Below are positions 35,074 through 44,466 of a stretch of 64,000 nt of DNA, in pieces. The notes under the pieces are model-generated. The model ran no database searches, was not told where the DNA came from, and saw only the letters and a list, made by a program, of their open reading frames with translations. Source of the DNA: Mucilaginibacter flavidus (GTDB lineage Bacteria > Bacteroidota > Bacteroidia > Sphingobacteriales > Sphingobacteriaceae); contig NZ_JAMXOE010000004.1 of assembly GCF_024055575.1 (NCBI RefSeq), positions 124,001-188,000 on the forward strand. Reading direction: 5' to 3'. The first letter of the stretch is position 1. Each line of letters opens with the position of its first letter. Position numbers and translations under genes: made by a program.

Positions 35074-35901
35074 TCAAAAATGTGGTAATGCAGCCCGGTA
35101 AAACGCGGCGCGGATAATCAGCCCGGCGCAGGTATTGTCGGCTTTGGTAGTCGTATTAAACTTTATGCCGGTTCGCCAGTCTTCCGGTGCCTCGGCATGG
35201 AACCCGACAAGCATTATCCACCCTTCACCATATGTGCCTTGTACAATGGCAGGCGTGCCATCGGGGTATTTGCCGGCTACAGCGCCCCAGCCGGTAAATT
35301 GCGGTCCATCCTCCCAGTACTGATCCTGTGCGGGCGCACCGGGAGTGGTAATAGCCACCGCCTTGCGGGTGCCCTGGTTTTCGGCAGCGTAAAAACCAAA
35401 GCACACGCCCGATGCCAGGTTAAAACCATTATAATAGGCTGAACTGCCGGCAAGGAAACCACCCGCGCATATGCCAAGATAATTTAGTCCGTGTTTTACC
35501 GCATTGTGTACCCTGGCTGTTGTAGCCGGTGCGAGGCTTTTACCCATGTCGATGAAATTTCCACCCGGAATAATCAGCAAGCGGTATTTTCGCATCTGCA
35601 GTTCGCTCATGTTGTTTAATTCTGAAGAATTGACGATAGTGTAGTAGAGGTGATTGTTTTTAAGAATTGCTTCAATCGCGCTGACATCATTGGGCGAAGT
35701 CCCGGTGCCATTGAATAAAAGAATTTGAGCCACGCCTCCGGTGGGTGAGTTACTTTTGTGTTTATGGTTTGTACAGGCGGTAAAGGCAGTTATTGCCAGC
35801 GAAAAAAGCACAGAAACAAAAGTCCGTCGCAACTTACCATCTGCAGTGTGCAGATTTAAATTAGGTTTGCCGATAAACTTAACTTTCATTGATGCAGGCA
35901 T
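35074..35901 (-). CDS. class I glutamine-amidotransferase-like lipoprotein (BPL_N type)
   Basis: 275 residues. The hydrophobic N-terminus ends in a lipobox-like AFTAC, so it is probably an outer-membrane or periplasmic lipoprotein. The body has the class I amidotransferase fold: nucleophile Cys in YLGICAGGFLAG and an HAE pair in LVGFHAEAPEDW. It matches the family named after the biotin-protein-ligase N-terminal domain, whose stand-alone members have no settled function. The start could also be the ATG at 35889. Confidence 0.75.
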   Translation of the reverse strand: MPASMKVKFIGKPNLNLHTADGKLRRTFVSVLFSLAITAFTACTNHKHKSNSPTGGVAQILLFNGTGTSPNDVSAIEAILKNNHLYYTIVNSSELNNMSELQMRKYRLLIIPGGNFIDMGKSLAPATTARVHNAVKHGLNYLGICAGGFLAGSSAYYNGFNLASGVCFGFYAAENQGTRKAVAITTPGAPAQDQYWEDGPQFTGWGAVAGKYPDGTPAIVQGTYGEGWIMLVGFHAEAPEDWRTGIKFNTTTKADNTCAGLIIRAAFYRAALPHF

Positions 35902-35992
35902 TTAATAACTGCAAGCTACAAAATAATAAAAACACGCCTGACAAGAAAAAGTGTTAAGCGCCGAAGATATAAACTACGCAACCAGATCGATA

Positions 35993-38956
35993 TTAATCAC
36001 CAGTTCCATAAACCTTTACAGGCCCAAGCAATCCCGACTCCAGCAACGGTGTGCTTCCCCGCAGCATATCAAAACGGAAAGCATCATGCGTTTTGGTGAA
36101 CCTTTTTTCTTTTGGCAGGTTCAGATCACCAATAACGCGGTTGGCCCATAAGTTAATCACATCAACTTCCAGCAAATTGCCGGTTGGTTTTACAGCCCCA
36201 GTTATTTCAACCCGCCAGGGGGCGCACCAAAGGATGCCCAGTTTCTGTCCGTTTAACCGTACTACAGCCACATTTCTTACCGCACCGAGGTCAAGAAACA
36301 ACCTTTTATTCTTTTTTATTACCGTCACATTTCCGCCAGCATCCTTACCCAAATCAAACTTTTTGCTGTAAGTAGCTGTCCCCGAATAATACTTTATGCC
36401 GTCTTCAGGCCGTTTAGTCCAGCTGATAAGTTCCGGAAATGCAGCTTTCACCGGACCGCCCCAATTCGGATCAAATGCGGCATTCCAGGGGCCATTAAGT
36501 TCACGCACTTCTGCCAGCTTAGGGAAATTACCACCGGCCGATATTTTAGCATTCAAGACTACCGGCTTACGAAATACAATGAAATATGAACTGAAGGCAT
36601 CCAGCTCAATCGGCAATGTAGTAGTGGTGTTGGTTTGATTATAAGCTTTTGCCATAACAGTTTTACCCGATACCGCATCCCATATTTCGGGCAGTTTCCC
36701 GGCAACCCGGAAAGTAAAGTCGCGTGTTTGGCGTTGATTGGCGCGGTTGATAACGAAATAGATTTCCGCATCGCCGCTGGTGCGGTGGATATAATCAAAC
36801 GTCCCAGGGTTTTTAGTTTGCCCCGGGAAAGTAAAGTCGGGGGCAATGTCGTCAGCAAGCAGAACTTCCTTTGGCGTTTTCCCCCAGATAATGCGCCCTT
36901 TTCCTAACCTGCGTTCCGTGCGGGTTATGCCATCCAGGCCGCCCCATATTTCCGCAGCTATCTTCCGTACCTGTTCATCGCATTGAGGGTAATTTTTCAA
37001 TTCGGCGGAAACATCCGGCGGCGAACCGATAACTGTTGCGCCCGCGGTTATCATTGCCCGCAATTTCGTAATAACCGGCAGCGACATTGCGTTAGATGGG
37101 ATAGGGGACACCGACAGCCCCTGGTAAGAACCAACCTGTTTAGCAACTTCCGGCGATGGGGAAGTGCAATTTTGCAATACCAACAGCCGGTAGCTCATGC
37201 CATCGGGCAAAACAATACGGCCGTCTTTTACCGACATCCTATTCAACAAAACGTCGGGATTACTATAATCACAGTCGTAGCCCGGGCCCAGCGTGGGGAT
37301 ATCGTATTTCGGCGGCGCCAGCAGCGGTGGCCTTTCGCCCAGGTAAAAGCAAACATCGCCCACAAATTTGCCCTGCTGCAACATGTACTGGCAACGGGAA
37401 AGATAGGTGAAGAATTCCGGTGACTGCTCCCACCAGGTGATATTCGGGGTAAAATGCTGCCCAGCGCAAAACTCATATCCCGGTTTACCATCCGAAGGCG
37501 GCTGGCAGGTAGCCTGGTGAAGCATCAGGCGGTTTATACCTTCGCAAAATGCCTGGTTGGCATAGGGCTTTAAATCGGACGGGCCGAGCGACCAGTGTGT
37601 GCGGTCTTGCTCCTGTTGGGTGAAAGACTCTGCCTCTGCCTGCTGTTTGCCGTATACATGCGCCGCCGATGAAGTTTGCTTCAGATTGAGCCGCTGCATT
37701 GGGTCTTTATTATAGCCGTCCGGCGATTTATAGTGCCCGTTTACCCAAAATTCGCCTGCGAGTATATCGCTATGCCCAAAGTTTTTCAATACATCCTGCG
37801 GTGGGATGTCATTTGGACCTCCGGCTTCATTACCAACCTTCATACCATGCTGGTGACACAATTCTTCAAAACGCCCGTAAAAATTCTCGGCGATACAATC
37901 CTGTATAGTGCGGTCAAAATCGTCGCGGAACCTTGCCGATACATCTGCATTGATGATTTTATAGCCGGCCAAAACAGGCATATAACTTTCCAGCCGGTAA
38001 CCACGAAACCTGGTGAATTGATTGGCGAAATCCTGGGTCCAGGTAAGCTTTCCGCATTCCCAGCTGTCAGACCACAGGTAGTCAAGCTTGCCGCCGGCCT
38101 TTTCAGCTTCGTTTATCACGAGCTTGCCTAAATGGGCGAAATAATCTTCCAGCGCCCGCCGGCTTAAGTAATCTATTTCGTATCCTTCTCCGCCTTCAAA
38201 AGTGTCCCCCTCGGGGTAAGCATGCCATTTGCTCCATGGGTGCCCGGTTAATGTGTAGCCCGTTCGCAAGATAACCCATTTGCCGTTTGGAACATCCCAC
38301 TCAAGGTGACCGCTGGCGTCTAGTTTAGCCGTTAAATCGATTATGTTTTTGGGGTCGATTTGTTTGTTGCTGTCCGGCAGGGGAAATGCCTGCACCATGA
38401 TATCATGATAATAACCATCTACTTTTTCAGGCTGCGGAAGCGTCCCGGAAAATTTTGCCGGCCCGGCTGTTTTCAACTCAGCAGTTACAACCTTCTTCAT
38501 GGCGTTATCCTGCGTTACCGATGGGCCCATCATGGTCCATCCTCCGGCCAGGTTAAAGCCTATCTCCATATGGAGTCTTTTAGCTTCCTTTATTGCATGT
38601 CGAAAAAGCCCGCGCCACTCGTCGCCGAGGAATTTTACGCCCGGCAGCGGCGCCTTCCCCGCATATCCTCCTGTACAAATTAGGTTAACGCCACTGATCC
38701 CTTTCGCCTTAAACTGTTCCAAATCGCGTGTAATACCTTCTTTTGTAACCCGGTTAAAAAGCCACCACCAGTAAACCCGCGGTTTTGCGGAATCGGGCGG
38801 CGAACGAAATAAATTTAATAGGGTGTCGGTGCCAGGTGCGATCGTTTTATTGTGATCTTTTTCGGGGTTTACCCGCCTTACGCCATTAATATTCAAAACA
38901 AACGTTGCTGTTAAAACTATTAAAAAGCAGAGTTTCCGGAGATACATTTTGTTCAT
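35993..38956 (-). CDS. GH106-type glycoside hydrolase (alpha-L-rhamnosidase family)
   Basis: About 987 residues with a signal peptide. The family opening is PRVYWWWLFNRVTKEGITRD followed by LEQFKAKGISGVNLI, a TIM-barrel start. A likely acidic catalytic region is SDSWECGKLTW. The C-terminus is a beta-sandwich carbohydrate-binding part (VVRLNGQKLGILWCAPWRVE). GH106 enzymes remove rhamnose from plant pectin such as rhamnogalacturonan. No SusC/SusD pair is nearby, so this is not a full utilisation locus. The ATG at 38956 fits the signal peptide; an ATG at 39016 lies 17 bases after an exact promoter box and is also possible. Confidence 0.88.
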   Translation of the reverse strand: MNKMYLRKLCFLIVLTATFVLNINGVRRVNPEKDHNKTIAPGTDTLLNLFRSPPDSAKPRVYWWWLFNRVTKEGITRDLEQFKAKGISGVNLICTGGYAGKAPLPGVKFLGDEWRGLFRHAIKEAKRLHMEIGFNLAGGWTMMGPSVTQDNAMKKVVTAELKTAGPAKFSGTLPQPEKVDGYYHDIMVQAFPLPDSNKQIDPKNIIDLTAKLDASGHLEWDVPNGKWVILRTGYTLTGHPWSKWHAYPEGDTFEGGEGYEIDYLSRRALEDYFAHLGKLVINEAEKAGGKLDYLWSDSWECGKLTWTQDFANQFTRFRGYRLESYMPVLAGYKIINADVSARFRDDFDRTIQDCIAENFYGRFEELCHQHGMKVGNEAGGPNDIPPQDVLKNFGHSDILAGEFWVNGHYKSPDGYNKDPMQRLNLKQTSSAAHVYGKQQAEAESFTQQEQDRTHWSLGPSDLKPYANQAFCEGINRLMLHQATCQPPSDGKPGYEFCAGQHFTPNITWWEQSPEFFTYLSRCQYMLQQGKFVGDVCFYLGERPPLLAPPKYDIPTLGPGYDCDYSNPDVLLNRMSVKDGRIVLPDGMSYRLLVLQNCTSPSPEVAKQVGSYQGLSVSPIPSNAMSLPVITKLRAMITAGATVIGSPPDVSAELKNYPQCDEQVRKIAAEIWGGLDGITRTERRLGKGRIIWGKTPKEVLLADDIAPDFTFPGQTKNPGTFDYIHRTSGDAEIYFVINRANQRQTRDFTFRVAGKLPEIWDAVSGKTVMAKAYNQTNTTTTLPIELDAFSSYFIVFRKPVVLNAKISAGGNFPKLAEVRELNGPWNAAFDPNWGGPVKAAFPELISWTKRPEDGIKYYSGTATYSKKFDLGKDAGGNVTVIKKNKRLFLDLGAVRNVAVVRLNGQKLGILWCAPWRVEITGAVKPTGNLLEVDVINLWANRVIGDLNLPKEKRFTKTHDAFRFDMLRGSTPLLESGLLGPVKVYGTGD

Positions 38957-39033
38957 AATGCTGAAAAAGACTGAACGGGTACGATAGCAGTTTAAGCGAT
39001 AGCTAATGAACTGCATTTACCGTCACACAGGGT

Positions 39034-39041
39034 CAAATTTA
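39034..39041 (-). promoter_or_regulatory. TAnnTTTG -7 promoter box of the GH106 gene
   Basis: Minus-strand TAAATTTG, exact consensus. Confidence 0.45.
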
Positions 39042-39137
39042 AGGGCAATGAAGCAGTAACTGTCCTGCACTGTCTTCTATCGAAATTATAAAAAACTTAA
39101 TAGGAGGGAATAGGAATTTAGGTAAAAAAATATCTTT

Positions 39138-39668
39138 TTATTGTACAGCTACCAACAATGTCCCGGTGTTATCTGCCGGGGCGAAAGTAAAGGCGGCTAT
39201 TTTAGTGCCTTGAGTACGTAAATAGTATTTTATTATACCACCTTTGGTTTCGGCATCTTCAATTTTTACGCCGATATCGGCATATTGCCTTACGGTCATA
39301 ATGCCTCCGGCAAAAGCATTAAATGCAAGTATCGCGCTTTTATCATTCACATCTTTGGCTTTAAAAATAGCCACATACATGGTAATGCCTTTACTGTTTA
39401 CAATAACATATTGCTCGCTGGCGCCTAAATCAAGGCCTTTTACCTTATAATATGAACTTTCATTGGCATCTTTTTGCACAAAGTCCCCTTTAAAATCGGC
39501 AAAGTGGTTGTTTATGCCCATCACCGCTTTTAGCATGTTGCGGGCAATGGTTAATGACTGAACCTGTTGCTGCTCGGTTGTTGGCAGCATGCCGAACTCC
39601 TGGGCGCTAACGCCTATAGGTACTAAGCCAATAATTAAAAGGGTGATAAAAAATAATTTCAATCGCAT
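39138..39668 (-). CDS. hypothetical secreted protein
   Basis: 176 residues with a signal peptide (KLFFITLLIIGLVPIGVSAQ). The mature domain is a single alpha/beta unit (AEQEFGMLPTTEQQQ region, then KGLDLGASEQYVIVNSKG) with no cysteine pairs and no known motif. It is a lone gene between the GH106 gene and the TlpA-type gene on the same strand. Function unknown. Confidence 0.65.
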   Translation of the reverse strand: MRLKLFFITLLIIGLVPIGVSAQEFGMLPTTEQQQVQSLTIARNMLKAVMGINNHFADFKGDFVQKDANESSYYKVKGLDLGASEQYVIVNSKGITMYVAIFKAKDVNDKSAILAFNAFAGGIMTVRQYADIGVKIEDAETKGGIIKYYLRTQGTKIAAFTFAPADNTGTLLVAVQ

Positions 39669-39861
39669 GCGTTAGTTCTTGTCATTAGTATACTTACTAA
39701 ATATACAAGCATCATATCGCATAAAAAATGTTACTAAATGCGTATTTTTTGGTGAAATGTTAGGGGTTTTAATGTGATATAAATGTGATGGCCAGTTAAG
39801 TTTATTAATGTTTTGGCAGTCCTTAAAAGCGTTACATTAAATATTCTATACCAAGCCGGGC

Positions 39862-41349
39862 TTACACCCCTGCAGCTTCAATTTCTTTTATCATGGCCTG
39901 CACATTTACCGGGTACCTCGTTGCTGCCTGTTTATAACTACCGTCTTTTTTTATAATGATGTAGGTAGGGTAGCCGGTTGCTTTAACTTTTTCCATAATA
40001 TCCTCTGTCAATTTATGATTGGCTAAAATATGCAGGCCCTCGATCTGGAAATATGCAATTTGTTTTTTCCACTCTTTTTCCAGTTTGGAGTCACGATTGG
40101 CGATGTATAGAAAAGTGACATTCTTCCCTTTGAAATGATCGCTAAGCTGTTTGGCATTTTTTTGTATTTCCTGTCTGCATGGGCCACACCAGGTGCCCCA
40201 CATATCAACTAATACGGTTTTGCCCTTAGTGAGTTTTACCACATCGTTCATAGTATTGAGCTTTCCTCCGTTATCAGCAACAAAAATGGCCTTATTGCTG
40301 AGTGCGTTTTTTTGTTTACTAACTATCCCGGCAATTGGGTTGCTAAACCCTTTAACGTAGGCGCTTGCCGGGTATTCTTTTTTGAAATGATTAAACAGGT
40401 AAACAACCGACGGATAATCTGCTTTGTAATATACGTACTTTGTTGCCTGGCCATATTCAAATTCCGCTGCCTTGCCTGTGAAATATTTATCAATAACCTT
40501 CGCCATTAAAATTCCCTGACGCGCCTCTTTGAAAAGTTTTTCACCTTGTACAGTGTCGCAATTAAAACAAGTCTTGAAAAACAACCGCCGGTTGGTAAGA
40601 TATTCGCCCCAAAGGTCACCCGAGCGCCGGATGACAACAAAATTGATGAATTGAGCGTAATTATGCGATCCTAATGCCTCATCATTACTCAAATTTACCT
40701 TCGAAAACAGGCTGTCCTGGATTTTGCGCCATTTTGGGTCCTGGTCTTTGGGTTTGCCATAAATGTTGTTTTGATATGAAAAATAATAATCGGAAATAGC
40801 CTGGTATTGCAAATTAATTGTCGTGGCTTTTATAAATCCGGACCAGCGCTTGTGCTCGGCAACATAGTTTGTCAATATGCCCTTGTTAAGTAAAAATTGC
40901 TTGTTTACGATCTCTATAACACGATCAGGCTTGGTGTCGCTTTTAAATGCCTGCAGGTCTGAACCTGCTAACATCGAAATTTCGGGCTGATTATTCTCGC
41001 TGCCCCTGCCGGTGACAATGAAATTATTATTCTTTTTCGAAAAATCAGCAGTAAGGAAAAGTTCATCGCCCGGCGAAAGGTAAATATTATAGGTTAATTC
41101 GCTGTTTGACGAAAAATATAAAACAAGACTTACCGGCTTATCGATTGTCACGGTATAGGATGCCGAATGATGTGCATCCAGGCGAAGGGCGGTATCGTTG
41201 CCCCTGGTCAGGTTGTATCGCAGCCCGGGGTCATATACTCTAATTGTTCCCTTAAAATTTTTAACGGTAATATGGACGGTCGCATTATTGGCAAAGGCTG
41301 TTATTGAATACAGCAGAACTAATAACGCTGAGATAAAAAGTTTTTTCAT
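39862..41349 (-). CDS. secreted TlpA-family thioredoxin-fold reductase
   Basis: 495 residues with signal peptide (SALLVLLYSITAFA). The N-terminal 340 residues are a Bacteroidota-specific extension (beta-rich, then helical). The C-terminal thioredoxin domain has VDMWGTWCGPCRQEIQ, and the cis-Pro loop KATGYPTYIII. Such proteins keep periplasmic cysteines reduced, for cytochrome c maturation or envelope repair. It is 104 bases downstream of the BlaR1-like gene on the same strand and may share its transcript. Confidence 0.88.
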   Translation of the reverse strand: MKKLFISALLVLLYSITAFANNATVHITVKNFKGTIRVYDPGLRYNLTRGNDTALRLDAHHSASYTVTIDKPVSLVLYFSSNSELTYNIYLSPGDELFLTADFSKKNNNFIVTGRGSENNQPEISMLAGSDLQAFKSDTKPDRVIEIVNKQFLLNKGILTNYVAEHKRWSGFIKATTINLQYQAISDYYFSYQNNIYGKPKDQDPKWRKIQDSLFSKVNLSNDEALGSHNYAQFINFVVIRRSGDLWGEYLTNRRLFFKTCFNCDTVQGEKLFKEARQGILMAKVIDKYFTGKAAEFEYGQATKYVYYKADYPSVVYLFNHFKKEYPASAYVKGFSNPIAGIVSKQKNALSNKAIFVADNGGKLNTMNDVVKLTKGKTVLVDMWGTWCGPCRQEIQKNAKQLSDHFKGKNVTFLYIANRDSKLEKEWKKQIAYFQIEGLHILANHKLTEDIMEKVKATGYPTYIIIKKDGSYKQAATRYPVNVQAMIKEIEAAGV

Positions 41350-41453
41350 AGGGGGATCGGTTTAGTTATAATGTAAATGTACGGATCAATAATGGATTCC
41401 CCGCGTTAAGGCCGATTCACAAAGAGCCACGAATTTTATGAACGGACGTTAGA

Positions 41454-43694
41454 TTAGTGATTCCATTTAACGGACCCGTTTTTAAATGGCGACTTAGCTT
41501 CACAGATTGCCAGCTCACCTACATAACCATCTTTCTTAACGTCGTCGCTAACAACCGGGCGATACTCGTTTTTGGCAACACAAAATAGCACGGCAAGGCT
41601 ATGCTTGCCCGCATTGTCCTTAATGGCATATTTATATAATTTTACGGCATTCACCGCCGCTTCGTCAAAACCATTGCCGGCACCTTTTGCCACGGCTATA
41701 TCACTTATTATCCCATCGTTATCAAGGTTGAAGTTCAACACTACAACGCCCCCTTTGTATGCTTTTTTTGCTTCCTGCGGATACTCAATATTGTCGAGCA
41801 TATAGTTGTAAAATTGATTCGCGTAGGGTGCATCCAGGTACGAAGCGACATCGAAAATATAACCTAAGCGACTGTGAACATCTTTTGGGTTAAAAAACTG
41901 CACAATAGATGAAGCTCCCGACGGAAAAGTATACCCATACTTTTCTTTAAGCGTTTTCAAATCGGCAGGTGTGCACTTACTTTCAAAATACCAGGTTCCT
42001 TCACCGTTCTTATCGTATATCACAACTTTTGCAAATGATGTGTTGTTATTGTCACCGGGGAAGCCAACACCACTTTCGTCGTACTCATACCCTTTACTTG
42101 TGCGGGCCGTCGGATATTTATAATTGGTGATAATCAATTCTCCCCCAAATTCGGGGTCTTTGCCGAGAGAATCGGTTTTAAATATTGAGTAATCATCAGT
42201 AAAAAAATAGACGCCTATTTTTAAATGTTTGCCCGGGTCGTCGTTAACTATTCCTTTGTAAGCATTAAACCCGTTTAGCGCCAGTGCATCCAGTTTGGCG
42301 CCGCAACTCTTTACAACTTTGGCGTTGGTTATGCGGCGGTCGTTGTCCAGTGCAAAGCCAACTTCCACCAGGCCGCCTTTTTCGCCTTTGGCAGCGGTAA
42401 AATGGATATTGTCATGCAGAAAATGGTCCATAAAGTGATAGCCGTCAGCATTAACCACAGGTAAAATTGGTCGCCCGTCCCTGGTGACAAATTTTGTGCT
42501 GTCCTGAACCACCTCTACTTTAATGTTATGATCTTTGAGTAATAACAGGCTGTCGGCCTTTGTAATTGTTGCAGCTGTATAGGCAACTTTTTTGTTTGGC
42601 TGATCAATTGAAAGCTTGTCGGTTATGGTGGTTACCCCGTTTTCGGTGATTTTTAACAGTTTGCGCCGTGTGGTAAATTTTGCATTTAGCATGGCATATT
42701 TACCCGGCGATTTTAAGCTGGCAGGGGCAAGGTCCAACCAGGCATAGGTCTTACTGAACACCAGGGAAGATGCGCATAGCAGCGTAATGCAGATCGGAAT
42801 TGCAACCAGGTACTTCAACCTTGCCAACTTACCCGAACGTTGCTGATTCAGCATAATGATCCGCTTTTTCAGCAGGTTATAATTGAAAAACGAATGGGTA
42901 ATTGACGAACCGCCGACGCCATAGGCGTTGTTCAATAAAAACGATGCGTAGCTTAGGGCGTCACTTTCATGAGCTGCGGTTTGCTCGTCGGCAATATATT
43001 CATGTACGCTTCGTAAACTGTTTTGCAGCAGGTACACAAAGGGGTTAAACCAGTTGAATATCTTTAATAACTCGAGCAAAATAATATCGGCAGAGTGTTT
43101 TTGCCGGATGTGCACCATTTCGTGCCTGATGATGGTGTTGGCCCCGTGTGTGTCGGTGCCGATGAAAAGGTAATTAAAAAAAGAAAAGGCCACATCTGTT
43201 CCATTTAAATAGATCACCCTGTACTTACCTTCATTAACTACCTGTTTACTGCGGGTCATTTTAAACAGGGTGTACAGCTTGATAAAAAGGATACAAAGTA
43301 AAACAGCAGCGCCTGCGAGGTAGGCATACAACAAACCATCCTGCCAGGTAAAATGGCGTTCAATTACCGATGTAGCAGAAGGTGCGCCTATGGTGGGGGC
43401 ATGATATTGCTCAGTAACATTTACAACCGGGGCCATAACAGGTTTAACAGGGCCGAAGGTATTTACCTGTTCAGCGGGCTTTAACGGCCTTATTGCATAC
43501 ACAGGTTCGGCTGTTTTAACCGACCTTAACGCGCTTACCTGCACCAGCGGCAGTATAAAAGCGACTACGCAACTGAATATCAGGTAGGTGCGGCTTAACT
43601 GGTAATGGGTATTGCGGTTTAAAAATAAGCAGTAGGCCAGGTAAAATACGCCGAGGTATAGGTTAGCTTCTGCAAGGTAATACAGGCCGTTCAT
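41454..43694 (-). CDS. BlaR1/M56-family sensor metallopeptidase with two TonB-like C-terminal domains
   Basis: 746 residues. Membrane helices at about 5-24, 34-52, 118-142 and 300-318. The zinc protease motif is HEMVH (191-195), with downstream EYIADE supplying the third ligand. After the last helix come two copies of a TonB-C-like domain (about 445-510 and 655-730; VEVGFALDNDRRITNAKVVK and VVLNFNLDNDGIISDIAVAK). In the BlaR1 family, a signal outside triggers cytoplasmic cleavage of the BlaI repressor. There is no penicillin-binding sensor domain here, so the ligand is unknown. It overlaps blaI by four bases. Confidence 0.88.
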   Translation of the reverse strand: MNGLYYLAEANLYLGVFYLAYCLFLNRNTHYQLSRTYLIFSCVVAFILPLVQVSALRSVKTAEPVYAIRPLKPAEQVNTFGPVKPVMAPVVNVTEQYHAPTIGAPSATSVIERHFTWQDGLLYAYLAGAAVLLCILFIKLYTLFKMTRSKQVVNEGKYRVIYLNGTDVAFSFFNYLFIGTDTHGANTIIRHEMVHIRQKHSADIILLELLKIFNWFNPFVYLLQNSLRSVHEYIADEQTAAHESDALSYASFLLNNAYGVGGSSITHSFFNYNLLKKRIIMLNQQRSGKLARLKYLVAIPICITLLCASSLVFSKTYAWLDLAPASLKSPGKYAMLNAKFTTRRKLLKITENGVTTITDKLSIDQPNKKVAYTAATITKADSLLLLKDHNIKVEVVQDSTKFVTRDGRPILPVVNADGYHFMDHFLHDNIHFTAAKGEKGGLVEVGFALDNDRRITNAKVVKSCGAKLDALALNGFNAYKGIVNDDPGKHLKIGVYFFTDDYSIFKTDSLGKDPEFGGELIITNYKYPTARTSKGYEYDESGVGFPGDNNNTSFAKVVIYDKNGEGTWYFESKCTPADLKTLKEKYGYTFPSGASSIVQFFNPKDVHSRLGYIFDVASYLDAPYANQFYNYMLDNIEYPQEAKKAYKGGVVVLNFNLDNDGIISDIAVAKGAGNGFDEAAVNAVKLYKYAIKDNAGKHSLAVLFCVAKNEYRPVVSDDVKKDGYVGELAICEAKSPFKNGSVKWNH

Positions 43695-44068
43695 TTCTTT
43701 TTGTGTTTAAGGTCTTCAATCAGTTGGGTTAGTTCGTCCAATTGCTGTACATCCAGCTTTTTCTCGTTGGTAATAAAAGACACCAGGCTTTTGTACGAGT
43801 TGCTGAAATAGCCACTCATCAGTTTGTCGAAAGTGAATTTCTTGTACTCCTCCCCGCTGATTAACGGAAAATACACGTGCGAATTGCCATAGGGCTTATG
43901 ATCGACAAACTTTTTTCCCTCCAGCACGCGCACCACGGTCGAAACGGTGTTGTAGGCCGGTTTAGGTTCGGGCATAAGTTCAATAATGTCCTTCACCATG
44001 GCTTCTTTTAATTGCCATAATAATTGCATTATTGTTTCTTCGGCTTTGGTAAGTTCTTTGACAGGCAT
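43691..44068 (-). CDS. BlaI/MecI/CopY-family transcriptional repressor
   Basis: 125 residues. Winged helix at the N-terminus (ELTKAEETIMQLLW, KPAYNTVSTVVRVLEGKKFV) and a dimerisation/cleavage region after HVYFPLISGEEYKK. It represses its own operon until cut by the linked M56 protease. The stop overlaps the ATG of the protease gene (ATGA), a coupled pair. Two dyads flanking its promoter are probable binding sites. Confidence 0.93.
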   Translation of the reverse strand: MPVKELTKAEETIMQLLWQLKEAMVKDIIELMPEPKPAYNTVSTVVRVLEGKKFVDHKPYGNSHVYFPLISGEEYKKFTFDKLMSGYFSNSYKSLVSFITNEKKLDVQQLDELTQLIEDLKHKKK

Positions 44069-44071
44069 AGT

Positions 44072-44089
44072 AAACTAAAGGTATAGTTT
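44072..44089 (-). promoter_or_regulatory. BlaI-type operator 1
   Basis: AAACTA - 6 bases - TAGTTT, lying between the -7 box and the blaI start, so a bound dimer would block the transcription start. Confidence 0.55.
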
Positions 44090-44091
44090 AC

Positions 44092-44099
44092 CAAATGTA
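44092..44099 (-). promoter_or_regulatory. TAnnTTTG -7 promoter box of blaI-blaR1
   Basis: Minus-strand TACATTTG, 23 bases before the ATG at 44068, bracketed by two dyads. Confidence 0.6.
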
Positions 44100-44112
44100 A
44101 AAAACTAATCCC

Positions 44113-44128
44113 ATAGTTTACAAACTAT
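44113..44128 (-). promoter_or_regulatory. BlaI-type operator 2
   Basis: ATAGTTT - AC - AAACTAT, a 7-bp perfect dyad covering the expected -33 region. A half-site TATAGTTTT follows at about 44132-44140. The core TAGTTTAC/GTAAACTA matches operator 1. Confidence 0.6.
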
Positions 44129-44322
44129 TTCTATAGTTTTTTTGAATCTTGAGGCAGTAGTTGTAGAACCAATGTTCCGTACGTTGACAATCACTAACTG
44201 TTCTCCACCCAAAATATAGGTCAGTTATTCGTTTACAGACTAATAAAATCCTATATACTATTCATATTTAGCCAAAATCAACAGAAAAGAAAATAACGCA
44301 CCAGACACTCTTTACTAATTAA

Positions 44323-44340
44323 TTTTTGTTCGTACAAAAA
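44323..44340. promoter_or_regulatory. small dyad upstream of the AraC-type gene
   Basis: TTTTTGT - TCGT - ACAAAAA, a 7-bp perfect dyad about 140 bases before the start at 44467. Possible regulator site; weak evidence. Confidence 0.25.
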
Positions 44341-44456
44341 CATATTTCATAAAAAAAGTACACTGGCAGGGCTGGTTGGTGCAAAGTGCAAAAGTCATAA
44401 TTGGCTTAGGATAGAGCTACATGTTGTAAATTCAATACAGGCACTGCCTTTGCAAG

Positions 44457-44464
44457 TACCTTTG
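44457..44464 (+). promoter_or_regulatory. TAnnTTTG -7 promoter box of the AraC-type gene
   Basis: TACCTTTG ending two bases before the ATG at 44467. CCTTTGCAA occurs twice, 12-13 bases apart. A transcript from here would be leaderless. Confidence 0.5.
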
Positions 44465-44466
44465 CA

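Noticed and set aside
43691..44068. Beta-lactam resistance locus
   Set aside because: A BlaI/BlaR1 pair is present, but there is no beta-lactamase gene and the BlaR1 C-terminus is TonB-like, not penicillin-binding.
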